Source of the DNA: Streptomyces sp. NBC_01717
Lineage (GTDB): Bacteria > Actinomycetota > Actinomycetes > Streptomycetales > Streptomycetaceae
Direction: 5' to 3'
DNA: 64,000 nt
Assembly (NCBI RefSeq): GCF_036248255.1
Contig: NZ_CP109178.1
Span: 5,580,001 to 5,644,000, forward strand
The notes under the pieces were generated by a model. It was not told the origin of the DNA. It worked only from the letters and a program-made list of their open reading frames with translations, and ran no database searches. Below are positions 43,857 through 53,057 of this stretch, piece by piece (the stretch's first letter is position 1; the number at the start of each line of letters is the position of its first letter). A program made the position numbers and the translations under genes.

Positions 43857-45061
43857 ATAACCATCGCCATGCCCTGGCCGCCGCCCACGCACATGGTCTC
43901 CAGACCGAACTGCTTGTCGTGGAACTGCAGGCTGTTGATCAGCGTGCCGGTGATCCGGGCGCCGGTCATGCCGAAGGGGTGGCCGACGGCGATCGCGCCA
44001 CCGTTGACGTTGACCTTCTCCAGCGGCAGGCCGAGGTCGCGGTAGGAGGGGATCACCTGGGCGGCGAACGCCTCGTTGATCTCGGCCAGGTCGATGTCGT
44101 CGATGGTGAGTCCGGCGCGCTTCAGGGCCTGCTTGCTGGCCTCCACCGGTCCGTACCCCATGATCTCGGGGGACAGGCCGGAGACGCCGGTGGAGACGAT
44201 CCGGGCCAGCGGGGTCAGACCCAGCTCGCGCGCCTTCGTGTCGGACATGATCACGAGCGCGGCGGCGCCGTCGTTGAGCGGGCAGCAGTTGGCGGCGGTG
44301 ACCAGGCCATCGGGGCGGAAGACCGGCTTCAGGCCCTGCACGCCCTCCAGCGTGACGCCTGCGCGCGGACCGTCGTCCTGGGAGACGACCGTGCCGTCGG
44401 GGGTCGTGACCGGGGTGATCTCGCGCGCCCAGAAGCCGTTCTTGATGGCTTCCTCGGCGAGGTTCTGCGACCGTACGCCGAACTCGTCCATGTCCTGACG
44501 GGTGACGCCCTTGAGCCGGGCCAGGTTCTCGGCGGTCTGCCCCATCGCGATGTACGCGTCCGGGACGAGGCCGTCCTCGCGCGGGTCGTGCCAGCTCGCA
44601 CCGGTCTCCTCGGCGCGCGCGGCGGTGCGGGCCTCGGCCTCGGCGAAGAGCGGGTTGTGCGTGTCCGGCAGGCTGTCGGAGTTGCCCTTCACGAAGCGGG
44701 ACACCATCTCGACACCGGCCGAGATGAAGACGTCGCCCTCGCCGGCCTTGATGGCGTGCAGCGCCATGCGGCTCGTCTGCAGGGAGGACGAGCAGTAGCG
44801 GGTGACCGTACAACCGGGAAGGTGGTCCATCCCCATCTGTACGGCGATGATGCGGCCCAGGTTGTTGCCCTGCTCGCCGCCGGGGAGGCCGCAGCCGAGC
44901 ATCAGGTCGTCGATGTCCTTCGGGTCCAGCTCGGGGACCTTGGCCAGCGCGGTCTGGATGATCGTGGCGGTCAGGTCGTCCGCCCGCAGGTCCTTCAGCG
45001 AACCCTTGAAGGCCCGGCCGATGGGGGAACGGGCAGCAGAGACGATCACGGCTTCAGGCAT
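43841..45061 (-). CDS. Thiolase (acetyl-CoA C-acyltransferase)
   Basis: A 406-residue condensing/degradative thiolase. The nucleophile Cys90 is in RYCSSSLQ, the His is in [16 protein letters not shown] (~359-374), and the second Cys in [10 protein letters not shown] near the C-terminus; N-terminal [18 protein letters not shown] is typical. It cleaves 3-ketoacyl-CoA in beta-oxidation, or runs in reverse. ATG 45061 is chosen, with GGAG seven bases upstream; an in-frame GTG precedes it directly. A palindrome at 45199-45214, ~140 bp upstream, resembles operators of TetR-type lipid regulators. No partner hydratase/dehydrogenase gene is adjacent. Confidence 0.95.
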   Translation of the reverse strand: MPEAVIVSAARSPIGRAFKGSLKDLRADDLTATIIQTALAKVPELDPKDIDDLMLGCGLPGGEQGNNLGRIIAVQMGMDHLPGCTVTRYCSSSLQTSRMALHAIKAGEGDVFISAGVEMVSRFVKGNSDSLPDTHNPLFAEAEARTAARAEETGASWHDPREDGLVPDAYIAMGQTAENLARLKGVTRQDMDEFGVRSQNLAEEAIKNGFWAREITPVTTPDGTVVSQDDGPRAGVTLEGVQGLKPVFRPDGLVTAANCCPLNDGAAALVIMSDTKARELGLTPLARIVSTGVSGLSPEIMGYGPVEASKQALKRAGLTIDDIDLAEINEAFAAQVIPSYRDLGLPLEKVNVNGGAIAVGHPFGMTGARITGTLINSLQFHDKQFGLETMCVGGGQGMAMVIERLS

Positions 45062-45198
45062 CACGCGGCTCCATGAGGGCTGGAAGGCTGGCTGTCCGGC
45101 AGGACTGACCGGCAGACCTGACGGGCAGGACTGCCTTGGAAGTTACCCGGCCGTATCGCTGAGGTCACCCGGCAGGCCATGTGATGCGGACCTCTTTT

Positions 45199-45214
45199 CT
45201 AAGCGACCGCTCAG
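45199..45214. promoter_or_regulatory. TetR-like palindrome upstream of the thiolase gene
   Basis: CTAAGCGACCGCTCAG has dyad symmetry at 12 of 16 positions (CTnAGCGnnCGCTnAG). This resembles the operators of TetR regulators of fatty-acid and CoA-ester metabolism. The cognate regulator is not in the immediate vicinity. Confidence 0.45.
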
Positions 45215-45259
45215 TCGAATGGATGAGGTCGGTGGACGGGGTCGAGTGCATGCGGATGT

Positions 45260-46444
45260 TCAGGCGTGCCGGGGCGCGGGATCCGTGCCCGCGTCCCCGC
45301 CTGTGCGTGGGTCCCCGTCCTGGCGCACGTCGGGGTGTTTGCCGTCGGGGTGCTGCCCGTCCGGACGCTGCCCGTCCGGACGCTGCCCGTCCGGACGCTG
45401 CCCGTCCGGACGCTGCCCGTCCGGATGGGGACGGGACCGCGCCAGGGGCTGCGACTGCGGCTCAGACTGCGGCTCCGTGGCCGCAGGCAGACGGCGCCGC
45501 CTGCGGTGCTTGAGCAGGGCCCAGGGCGCCCGCGCGCCCGTGACCTCCGTACCGGCCTCCCTGGCCGCCTGGGACGCCGCCTTGGCCACCGGCAGCATGT
45601 CCTCGCGGCGCGAGCCGTCGAGGCGGTCGGACTCCGGCCACAGCCCCAGCACGGCGCACAGGGTCGGCAGCAGCGCCATCGCCGCCGTCGCGTACCCCTC
45701 GGCCGACGGGTGGTAGTTGTCCGGGCCGAACAGCTCGCGCGGGTTCGCCTCGAACTCCGGCCCCAGCAGGTCGCCCAGCGACACCGTGCGCCCGCCCTGT
45801 TCCACCGAACCGATCGTCTGGGCCGCGGCCAACTGGCGGCTCGCCCGCCGGGCCAGCCAGCGCAACGGTTGGTAGACCGGCTCGATCGTGCCCAGATCAG
45901 GGCACGTGCCGACAACCACCTCCGCGCCCGTCGTACGCAGCCTGCGCACGGCGGTGGTCAGGCACCGCACCGAATGGGTGGCGGGCATCCGGTGTGTCAC
46001 ATCGTTCGCCCCGATCATGATCACGCAGACGTCGGGCGTACGGGAGGCGTCGGCCAGCAGCACCGACACCTGCCGCTCCAGATCGTCCGACCGGGCCCCC
46101 GGCTGCGCGACATTCCGCAGATCCACCGGACGCTCGGAGACCGCCGCGAGCCCCGAGGCGAGCAGCGCCCCGGGAGTCTGCCCGGCCCTGCGCACGCCCT
46201 GGCCGGCCGCGGTGGAGTCGCCGAGCAGGCCGAGCAGCAAAGGCTCCGCCGGACCGGTGAAGGCCACCCCGTACCGCCCGTCGGCACTCGGCGGGACGGG
46301 TGCGATACCGCCACCCACCTGCCGCTTCGCCAGCTGGACCTCCGCCAGCACCACGCCCACCGCCGCCGCACCGAGCAGTCCGATACTGCCGCCGCCGTAG
46401 GCGGCCCCTGCCGCGATCCGCCGTGCCACCCTTGCTCTTGACAC
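45260..46444 (-). CDS. SGNH/GDSL hydrolase with N-terminal membrane segment and repetitive C-tail
   Basis: A 394-residue SGNH-fold esterase/lipase-like protein. An N-terminal signal-anchor (~12-40) precedes block I GDSTAAGQG (nucleophile Ser), block II NVAQPGARSDDL (Gly), block III IGANDVTH (Asn) and block V DNYHPSAEGY (Asp...His). After the fold (~280) the tail is basic, then low-complexity, with four to five RPDGQ pentapeptides encoded by five 15-bp tandem repeats (45351-45425). GTG 46444 is chosen: the ideal AGGAGGTG sits ~9 bases upstream, while GTG 46456 abuts it. The substrate is probably envelope acyl esters (inferred). Confidence 0.85.
   Translation of the reverse strand: MSRARVARRIAAGAAYGGGSIGLLGAAAVGVVLAEVQLAKRQVGGGIAPVPPSADGRYGVAFTGPAEPLLLGLLGDSTAAGQGVRRAGQTPGALLASGLAAVSERPVDLRNVAQPGARSDDLERQVSVLLADASRTPDVCVIMIGANDVTHRMPATHSVRCLTTAVRRLRTTGAEVVVGTCPDLGTIEPVYQPLRWLARRASRQLAAAQTIGSVEQGGRTVSLGDLLGPEFEANPRELFGPDNYHPSAEGYATAAMALLPTLCAVLGLWPESDRLDGSRREDMLPVAKAASQAAREAGTEVTGARAPWALLKHRRRRRLPAATEPQSEPQSQPLARSRPHPDGQRPDGQRPDGQRPDGQRPDGQHPDGKHPDVRQDGDPRTGGDAGTDPAPRHA
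45351..45425. repeat. Five 15-bp tandem repeats within the hydrolase gene
   Basis: The unit CGCTGCCCGTCCGGA is repeated head to tail at 45366, 45381, 45396 and 45411, with a variant first copy (TGCTG...) at 45351. Being a multiple of three, it adds or removes whole RPDGQ pentapeptides. Confidence 0.92.
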
Positions 46445-46585
46445 AGTCCGGTCCACCTCCTCGTCGCCGTACCGCCGTACATAGAGCTAACTGCCCCGTA
46501 ACGACCGTCGCCCAATCGCTTCGCCCAATCTCATCCCCGTACGCATACGCTTGCCGCACCATCTCGGAGACCCCGGAGTAACACG

Positions 46586-47989
46586 GTGCAATTTCACGAT
46601 TCGATGATCAGTCTCGTTGGCAATACCCCGCTGGTGAGGCTGCGCAGTGTGACGGCCGGCATCGAGGCGACGGTGCTGGCCAAGGTCGAGTACTTCAATC
46701 CCGGCGGTTCGGTCAAGGACCGCATCGCCCTGCGCATGATCGAGGCGGCCGAGGAGAGCGGCGCGCTGCAGCCCGGCGGCACGATCGTCGAGCCGACGAG
46801 CGGCAACACGGGCGTCGGTCTGGCGATCGTCGCGCAGCAGAAGGGCTACAAGTGCATCTTCGTCTGCCCGGACAAGGTGTCCACGGACAAGATCAATGTG
46901 CTGCGCGCGTACGGTGCCGAGGTCGTCGTCTGCCCGACGGCCGTCGATCCCGAGCACCCGGACTCGTACTACAACGTGTCCGACCGGCTGGTCCGTGAGA
47001 CGCCGGGCGCCTGGAAGCCCGACCAGTACTCGAACCCGAACAACCCGCGCTCGCACTACGAGACCACCGGTCCCGAACTGTGGGAGCAGACGGACGGGAA
47101 GATCACCCACTTCGTGGCGGGCGTGGGCACCGGTGGCACGATCACCGGCACCGGCCGCTATCTGAAGGAGGTCAGCGGCGACTCGGTCAAGATCGTCGGT
47201 GCGGACCCGGAGGGCTCGGTCTACTCCGGCGGCTCCGGACGCCCGTATCTGGTCGAGGGCGTCGGTGAGGACTTCTGGCCGAGCGCGTACGACAGCACGG
47301 TCACGGACGAGATCGTCGCGGTGTCCGACAAGGACTCCTTCCAGATGACGCGCCGGCTCGCCAAGGAGGAGGGCCTGCTCGTCGGCGGCTCCTGCGGTAT
47401 GGCGGTCGTGGCGGCCCTGGAGGTCGCGCAGCGGCTCGGCCCGGACGACGTGGTCGTCGTACTCCTGCCGGACAGCGGCCGCGGCTACCTGAGCAAGATC
47501 TTCAACGACGAGTGGATGGCCGACTACGGCTTCCTGGAGGACACCGGCCCGTCGGCGCGTGTGGGGGACGTACTCGCCCACAAGGAAGGCCCGATCCCGA
47601 CGCTCGTCCACATGCACCCGGAGGAGACCGTCGGCGAGGCGATCGACGTCCTGCGCGAGTACGGCGTCTCGCAGATGCCGATCGTGAAGCCGGGCGCCGG
47701 GCACCCGGACGTGATGGCCGCGGAGGTCATCGGCTCGGTGGTGGAGCGCGAACTGCTGAACGCGCTGTTCGCACAGCGCGCCTCGCTCACCGACCCGCTG
47801 GAGAAGCACATGTCGCCGCCGCTGCCGCAGGTCGGCTCGGGCGAACCGGTCGAGGACCTGATGTCGGTGCTCAGCGGTGCGGACGCCGCGGACGCGGCGA
47901 TCGTCCTCGTGGAGGGCAAGCCGAAGGGCGTCGTGAGCAGGCAGGACCTGCTGTCGTTCCTGGCGAAGGACGCCGGTCCCAAGCAGTAG
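46586..47989 (+). CDS. Cystathionine beta-synthase
   Basis: A 467-residue PLP enzyme condensing serine with homocysteine in transsulfuration. The fold-type II core has the Schiff-base Lys44 in NPGGSVKDR, the substrate loop TSGNTG (~71-76), and the phosphate cup GVGTGGTITG (~179-188). A C-terminal pair of CBS domains (~340-395 and 410-462) is linked to it, which distinguishes it from cysteine synthase. No heme-binding N-terminus is present, as in other bacterial forms. The start GTG 46586 has GGAG seven bases upstream. It is divergent from the SGNH hydrolase gene. Confidence 0.94.
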   Translation: MQFHDSMISLVGNTPLVRLRSVTAGIEATVLAKVEYFNPGGSVKDRIALRMIEAAEESGALQPGGTIVEPTSGNTGVGLAIVAQQKGYKCIFVCPDKVSTDKINVLRAYGAEVVVCPTAVDPEHPDSYYNVSDRLVRETPGAWKPDQYSNPNNPRSHYETTGPELWEQTDGKITHFVAGVGTGGTITGTGRYLKEVSGDSVKIVGADPEGSVYSGGSGRPYLVEGVGEDFWPSAYDSTVTDEIVAVSDKDSFQMTRRLAKEEGLLVGGSCGMAVVAALEVAQRLGPDDVVVVLLPDSGRGYLSKIFNDEWMADYGFLEDTGPSARVGDVLAHKEGPIPTLVHMHPEETVGEAIDVLREYGVSQMPIVKPGAGHPDVMAAEVIGSVVERELLNALFAQRASLTDPLEKHMSPPLPQVGSGEPVEDLMSVLSGADAADAAIVLVEGKPKGVVSRQDLLSFLAKDAGPKQ

Positions 47990-48287
47990 AGCGGGAATCG
48001 GGGCTTCGTGAAAACGGTACGAGCACGACACGTACCTGCAGCACCGGCTTAACACGGCTCCGGCAGATTGGTGGGTGTCGGCAGGGAAACCCGCCGGCAC
48101 CCGAGACGGCGACACGGACTACGGAGCGGCTCCCGGACCTCCATTGTCGCCAGGACGCGATCAGCCGGCCCTGACCCGGACCCGCGTCCCTCGCGGGGAC
48201 CGCCGTCGTCCCGCCCCCTGGGAAACCGGGGGTGCGGCGGTCCCTGCGACATACCTCCACGCGCGTCCACCAGCGGCCAAGGGCCCG
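47990..48287. other. Convergent gap after the cystathionine beta-synthase gene
   Basis: 298 bp with no supported gene. GGTACG (48016-48021) and CGTACC (48031-48036) form a weak hairpin that may terminate the upstream gene. Open frames here lack ribosome sites and family features. Confidence 0.5.
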
Positions 48288-49124
48288 TCATCCGGCGGGC
48301 GCGGCCGCCCAGCTCGCCAGGAGCGCGATCCGCTCGGCAGTCTCGGTGTCCGGCTCCGGCGTATAGACGACCAGCGACTGGTCGGGGTCGCCGGGCAGCG
48401 CCAGCGTCTCGTACGGAAGCGTCAGTTCACCCGCCACGGGATGCCGGATGCGCTTGACCCCGTACGTCTTCGCCTTGACCTGGTGGTCCGCCCACAGCCG
48501 CCGGAAGTCCTCGCTTCGCAACGACAGCTCGCCGACCAGCGTGGCGAGCTGTCTGTCCGTCGGGTGCAGCCCGGCATCCAGCCGTAGATGCGAGACCGTC
48601 TCCGCTGCCACTGCCGCCCACTCCGGGTACAGCTTGCGCGCCGCCGGTTCCAGGAACACCTGGCGCGGCATGTTGCGCACGGCGGCGGGCATCCGGGAGA
48701 AACCGACGACGGCGTCGCCCAGGGCGTTCCAGGCCAGCACGTCCATGCGGCGGCCCAGGATGAACGCGGGGGCCCGGTCGATGGTGTCCAGCAGCAGCCG
48801 CAGCCCGGGCCGTACCCGCTGCGCGGCAGCCGGCCGCTCGCCGCGTGCCTTCGTGCTCGGCCGGGCCACGGTGTGCAGATACGCCAGCTCCGTCTCGTCC
48901 AGCCGCAGCACCCGGGCGATCGCGTCGAGCACCGCGTCCGAGACGCTCGGTCCGCGCCCCTGTTCCAGCCGGATGTAGTAGTCGACGCTCACTCCCGCGA
49001 GCTGTGCGACCTCCTCGCGGCGCAGCCCCGGCACCCGGCGTCGGCCGTACGCCTGCAGGCCTACGTCCTCGGGCTGGATCCGTGCTCGTCGCGAGCGGAG
49101 AAAGTCTCCGAGGTCCCCATCCAT
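48288..49124 (-). CDS. XRE-type regulator with MmyB-like ligand domain
   Basis: A 278-residue transcription factor of the large actinobacterial MmyB family. The HTH (~6-75: GDFLRSRRARIQPED, VPGLRREEVAQLAGVSVDYY, RLEQGRGPSVSDAVLDAIAR) precedes a PAS-like MmyB domain (~105-275: DVLAWNALGDAVVGF, LVGELSLRSEDFRRLWADH). In relatives the domain binds a fatty acid and the target is often an adjacent oxidoreductase. Here the SDR gene is divergent, 152 bp away. ATG 49124 lies 7 nt after TAGGAT (minus strand), suggesting a leaderless mRNA. Confidence 0.93.
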   Translation of the reverse strand: MDGDLGDFLRSRRARIQPEDVGLQAYGRRRVPGLRREEVAQLAGVSVDYYIRLEQGRGPSVSDAVLDAIARVLRLDETELAYLHTVARPSTKARGERPAAAQRVRPGLRLLLDTIDRAPAFILGRRMDVLAWNALGDAVVGFSRMPAAVRNMPRQVFLEPAARKLYPEWAAVAAETVSHLRLDAGLHPTDRQLATLVGELSLRSEDFRRLWADHQVKAKTYGVKRIRHPVAGELTLPYETLALPGDPDQSLVVYTPEPDTETAERIALLASWAAAPAG

Positions 49125-49276
49125 GCGTTCGATCCTAGGAGACGGGCCGGAGCGGAGCCTGGTACTGCCGGACCCAGGAAAGACGCATCCCTGGGTAACG
49201 GGTGCCGGGCGGCGAAGAGTGGAACCCGCCACCGGGCAGACGCCCGGCGGACACCACGGAACACAAGGAGCACGCC

Positions 49277-50038
49277 ATGTCGTACGAGACCCTCGCAGGC
49301 CGCACCGCTGTCATCACCGGAGCCGCCAGCGGCATGGGCGCCGCCACCGCCCTCCTGCTCGCCGCCCGGGGAGCCAGGGTGGCGCTGCTGGCCCGGCGGG
49401 CGGACCGGTTGGAGGAAGTGGCCGCCAAGGTCACGGCGGAGGGCGGCGAAGCCCTCGTCGTGGCGGCGGACGTCACCGACCAGGCATCCGTCGACGCGGC
49501 TGCCGAGCGTGTCCACACCGCCTACGGCGAGGTCGACCTGGTGGTCAACGCGGCCGGGGTGATGCTGCCGAACCCGGTGGCAGAGGGCCGTACCGACGAG
49601 TGGCAGCGGATGCTCGACACCAATGTGTCCGGCGCGCTGCGGATCATCCGTGCCTTCACCCCCGACCTGGTGGCGGCCGCCTCCGAAGGCCGCACCGCGG
49701 ACCTGGTGAACATCTCGTCGATCGGCGCGCACATCGCGTTCCCCAACTACGCCGTGTACGGGGCGACGAAGGCGGCGCTCAGCTACCTGTCGGCATCCCT
49801 GCGCACGGAGTTCGGCCCGCGAGACGTCCGCGTCACGAACATCGAGCCGGGCCTCACCGACACGGAGCTGGGCAGCCACATCGACAACGCGGAGCTGTCG
49901 GGCGAACTGGACGGCATGTTCGACGCGATGGGCTCCCTGTCCGGCGACGACATCGCCGATCTGGTCGCCTACGCCACCAGCCGCCCGCGCCACGTCAACC
50001 TGCGCCAGCTGATCGTGCTCCCCACACGCCAGGCGTGA
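49277..50038 (+). CDS. SDR family oxidoreductase
   Basis: A 253-residue classical short-chain dehydrogenase. The cofactor loop is TGAASGMGAATAL (~14-26), followed by NAAGV (~90-94), Ser in NISSIGAH (~140) and the YGATK catalytic pair (Tyr ~156, Lys ~160). Arg residues after beta-2 (LLARRADRLEE) favour NADP(H). The substrate is unknown. The start is ATG 49277 behind AAGGAG. It is divergent from the MmyB-type regulator, which is its likely controller. Confidence 0.93.
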   Translation: MSYETLAGRTAVITGAASGMGAATALLLAARGARVALLARRADRLEEVAAKVTAEGGEALVVAADVTDQASVDAAAERVHTAYGEVDLVVNAAGVMLPNPVAEGRTDEWQRMLDTNVSGALRIIRAFTPDLVAAASEGRTADLVNISSIGAHIAFPNYAVYGATKAALSYLSASLRTEFGPRDVRVTNIEPGLTDTELGSHIDNAELSGELDGMFDAMGSLSGDDIADLVAYATSRPRHVNLRQLIVLPTRQA

Positions 50039-50049
50039 CCGGCGGCCGC

Positions 50050-50472
50050 TCAGTCCTCCCAGTCGGACTTCGTGCGTCCCTCCGGGCGCCGGGACGACGG
50101 CCGACCGCGGACCACCTGGGCGACATTCACCCCGACGATCCCCAGCCAGGCCACGACGAGCCCCTCCATCCCGGCGTTCGCGACCCCGATCGCGGACAGC
50201 GGGATGGCCAGCACCAGCGAGATGATCCCGAACCCGAACCGTTCACCGAAGTTCGCCATCGGCTCCTGGGGCGCCCGGGCCCCTCGGGCGACCGTGATCT
50301 GCTGCTCGGCGAGATGACGCCGGACGCGACGGTCGAGTGTCTCGTCGAGACGCCGGTCGACCTTCTCCAGGAACGAGTCGATGAGCGCCGACTCGTACTC
50401 GGGCCCCAGCTCACTGCGGGCCTGCAAGGTGGCATTGAGCTCTTTCTCGAGCTCGGAGTCACGGGCTTCCAT
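50050..50472 (-). CDS. Small two-helix membrane protein with charged N-terminal domain
   Basis: A 140-residue protein. The N-terminal half (~1-70) is highly charged and helical (ARDSELEKELNATLQARSEL; EKVDRRLDETLDRRVRRHLAE). Two hydrophobic segments follow (~78-98, FGFGIISLVLAIPLSAIGV; ~103-120), then a basic tail. I know of similar 'integral membrane protein' genes in streptomycetes but no function. ATG 50472 is chosen; TACCGT upstream on the minus strand suggests a leaderless start. Confidence 0.7.
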   Translation of the reverse strand: MEARDSELEKELNATLQARSELGPEYESALIDSFLEKVDRRLDETLDRRVRRHLAEQQITVARGARAPQEPMANFGERFGFGIISLVLAIPLSAIGVANAGMEGLVVAWLGIVGVNVAQVVRGRPSSRRPEGRTKSDWED

Positions 50473-50662
50473 GGCCCAACGGTACGGAGCGAACAAGCCC
50501 GGCACAGTGGGGCTAGCCCCCCTGTTGGAGGTCGGGGGCGCCCCGGGCCGGCCCTCGGTGGAGATGGCCCACCCGTCGATGGTGACGACCTCGCTCTTGA
50601 CGCCTCGGGCCGTTGCGCCATGGCCCACCGGGTCGTGGTCGGCGACCCGGTGGGGACCGGGC
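50473..50662 (-). other. Gap downstream of the NCS1 permease gene
   Basis: 190 bp; no gene supported. It should contain the end of the transporter operon transcript and the promoter for the small membrane protein. I see no strong hairpin. Confidence 0.4.
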
Positions 50663-52069
50663 TCAGCCGGCCGGGACCCGGTCCGGCGAGGTGATCGTGG
50701 CCGTCGGGATGTGCGTCGTGTCGCGGCGGGCGAGCAGCCAGTACAGCAAGGCGGGTACGAGCAGGCCGATCACCCAGGAGATGTCCGCGCCGCCCAGCGG
50801 CTCCACCAACGGGCCGGTGTAGAAGGTCGTCGCCAGGAAGGGGAGCTGGGCGACGATGCCCACCGCGTACACCGACAGTGCGTCCCAGCGCCAGGCGCCG
50901 TAGCGGCCGTCGGGGTCGGACAGGGCCGGGATGTCGTACCGCTCACGCGAAATCAGGTAGTAGTCGACGAGGTTGATCGCCGACCACGGGGTGAAGAAGG
51001 TCAGCAGGAACAGCAGGAAGTCCTTGAACGAGGTGAGGAAGGTGTCCTTGCCGAGCAGGGCGACCGCCGTGCCCGCGATCATGATCACGGCGATGTACGC
51101 GGAGCGGCCGCGCTGCGAGAGCGCCCGCTGCCCGCGGAAGCCGCTGATGCCGGTGACCATCGACATGAACCCGCCGTAGGTGTTCAGCACGTTGATGGTC
51201 AGCTTGCCGAGCGCGATCACGAAGTAGAGCAGCGAGGCGATCAGGCCGGTGCCGCCCAGCGAGACGACGTAGCCGACCTGGTCGTCGAGGAACGCCTCGC
51301 CCGCGGATGCCGCGACCAGCACGCCGAAGGCCATGGACCACTGGGAGCCGAGCGTCGTGCCGGCCAGTGTCCACCAGAAGGTGGCGCGGGTGCTCGTGTG
51401 GCGCGGCAGGTAGCGCGAGTAGTCCGCGACGTAGGGCCCGAACGCCAGCTGCCAGGACGCCGCGATCGACACCGCGAGCAGGAACATCGGCAGGTCGAAG
51501 GCACGGTCGGCGAGGGCGGCGCCGAGATCGATCCGGTCCAGCAGCCGGATGCCGAGATAGACGAAGGCCAGTGCGCAGACCACGCTGGCGACCCGGCCGA
51601 GGACGTGGACGATCCGGTAGCCGATCGCCGCCATCAGCGCGGTGATCACGGCGAAGACGAGGATGCCGGGGGTCTGCCCGAGGTGGGTGAGCTCGCCGAC
51701 CGCCTGACCGGCCAGCACGCTGCCGCTGGCGAAGAAGCCGACGTACATCACGACGACGAGGAGCAGCGGCACGACCGCGCCCCGCACCCCGAACTGTGCC
51801 CGGCTGGAGATCATCTGGGGCAGACCCAGCCGGGGGCCCTGCGCCGAGTGCAGCGACATCACCGCTCCGCCGAGCAGATTGCCCACCAGCAGGCCGATCA
51901 GGGACCAGAAGGCGCCGCCGCCGAAGATGACCGCGAGCGCGCCGCTGACCACTGCGGTGATCTGGAGGTTCGCGCCGAGCCAGAGGGTGAACTGGGAGAA
52001 CGCGTTTCCGTGCCGTTCGTCGTCCGGTACGACGTCGATCGAGCGGCGCTCGACGAGAGAGTCGGCCAT
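50663..52069 (-). CDS. NCS1 family nucleobase/cation symporter
   Basis: A 468-residue permease with 12 predicted helices. It shows the NCS1/cytosine-permease pattern: FTLWLGANLQITAVVSGALA near helix 1 and FWWTLAGTTLGSQWSMAFGV (~238-257), with PWSAINLVDYYLISRERYDI (~377-396) after helix 10. The family imports cytosine, purines, hydantoins, allantoin or thiamine-like compounds; the substrate here is uncertain. ATG 52069 has AAGGAG upstream and starts only 17 bp after the betaine-type binding-protein gene. It is therefore the last gene of the importer operon and may share its regulation and substrate class. Confidence 0.9.
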   Translation of the reverse strand: MADSLVERRSIDVVPDDERHGNAFSQFTLWLGANLQITAVVSGALAVIFGGGAFWSLIGLLVGNLLGGAVMSLHSAQGPRLGLPQMISSRAQFGVRGAVVPLLLVVVMYVGFFASGSVLAGQAVGELTHLGQTPGILVFAVITALMAAIGYRIVHVLGRVASVVCALAFVYLGIRLLDRIDLGAALADRAFDLPMFLLAVSIAASWQLAFGPYVADYSRYLPRHTSTRATFWWTLAGTTLGSQWSMAFGVLVAASAGEAFLDDQVGYVVSLGGTGLIASLLYFVIALGKLTINVLNTYGGFMSMVTGISGFRGQRALSQRGRSAYIAVIMIAGTAVALLGKDTFLTSFKDFLLFLLTFFTPWSAINLVDYYLISRERYDIPALSDPDGRYGAWRWDALSVYAVGIVAQLPFLATTFYTGPLVEPLGGADISWVIGLLVPALLYWLLARRDTTHIPTATITSPDRVPAG

Positions 52070-52086
52070 GAGGTGCTCCTTTTCGC

Positions 52087-53046
52087 TTACTTCTGTGTCA
52101 GGCCGTGCGCCGCGGCCCACTCGTGCGCCACGTCCTCCGGGTCCTTCTTGTCCTTGTCCACCAGGCGGTTCAGCTCCGTGAGGTCCTTCGTCGTGAGAGT
52201 GGCGCCCAGGCGGGCCAGTGCCTTGCGGACCGTGGAGTCCGCCGCGCGGTCCGCGATCAGGGGGACCACGTGCTGGCCGGGGATCAGGTTCTTGGGGTCG
52301 GTGAGGACCACCCAGCCCTCGGCGGCGATGTCCGTGTCGGTGGTGAAGAGGTTGGCGACGTCGACGTCGCCCTTCTTCAGGGCCCCCTTGACCAGCGGGC
52401 CGGAGGAGTCCAGCGACTTGAACTCCTTGAACTCGACTCCGTACACGTCCTTCAGGCCCACCGCCCCGACCGTCCGCTTCTTCACCTCGGGGGCCGCGCC
52501 GATGACGAGCTTCCCGTTCTGCTTCGCCAGGTCGGCGAGGGAGGACAGACCGTATTTCCTGGCCGTCCTCGTGGTGACCACGAAGGCGTCCGAGTCCTCG
52601 GCCATGCCGTACGGGAGGATCTGGAGGCCCTTGGGGAGGGCGATGGCCAGGGCGTTCTGCATCTCGCCCTCCTCGGTGGCTTTCGCCTTCGGGTCGAGGT
52701 AGTGCAGGAGGGCGCCCTGGTACTCGGGGAGGAGGTCGATGTCGCCGCCCTCGAGGGCGGGGATGAGGATCTCGCGGGTGCCCAGGTTGGCGCGGACCTC
52801 TGTCTTCACTCCGGCGGCCTGCAGGGCTTCGGCGTACAGGTAGCCGAGCACCTGGTTCTCGGTGAAGTTGGCCGTGCCGATCGTGATGCCGCCGGCGCTG
52901 GAGCCGGCGCCGCTGCTGCTGCCTCCGCCCTGGCCGTCGAGCGAGGTGATGCCGCTGCTGCAGGCCGCGAGTGCGGGGACGGCGGCCGCGGCGAGGAGGC
53001 CGCCCAGCAGGGAGCGACGGGTGGTGCTGTGGGGCTGGTGGGTCAT
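52087..53046 (-). CDS. OpuC/EgtU-like substrate-binding lipoprotein
   Basis: A 319-residue receptor of the quaternary-ammonium (glycine betaine/choline) class. The twin-arginine-like start TTRRSLLGGLLAAAAVPALAA ends in lipobox LAAC (Cys ~29). The ligand domain shows ITIGTANFTENQVLGYLYAE (~54-73), DIDLLPEYQGALLHYL (~101-116) and LFTTDTDIAAEGWVVLTDPK (~237-256), all typical of OpuCC-family proteins. Ergothioneine receptors (EgtU) also belong to this fold. The gene is in an operon with two permeases and an ATPase, and divergent from a HAL-like lyase, which hints at a histidine-derived betaine as ligand (inferred). Confidence 0.92.
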   Translation of the reverse strand: MTHQPHSTTRRSLLGGLLAAAAVPALAACSSGITSLDGQGGGSSSGAGSSAGGITIGTANFTENQVLGYLYAEALQAAGVKTEVRANLGTREILIPALEGGDIDLLPEYQGALLHYLDPKAKATEEGEMQNALAIALPKGLQILPYGMAEDSDAFVVTTRTARKYGLSSLADLAKQNGKLVIGAAPEVKKRTVGAVGLKDVYGVEFKEFKSLDSSGPLVKGALKKGDVDVANLFTTDTDIAAEGWVVLTDPKNLIPGQHVVPLIADRAADSTVRKALARLGATLTTKDLTELNRLVDKDKKDPEDVAHEWAAAHGLTQK

Positions 53047-53057
53047 GGGTGGTCTCC

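Noticed and set aside
43578..44045. Open frame encoding a repeated peptide through the 99-bp duplication
   Set aside because: It runs antisense into the thiolase gene and is repeated only because the DNA is duplicated.
45351..45425. Short tandem repeats considered as a CRISPR array
   Set aside because: Units are contiguous without spacers, are 15 bp, and encode pentapeptides in frame within the hydrolase gene.
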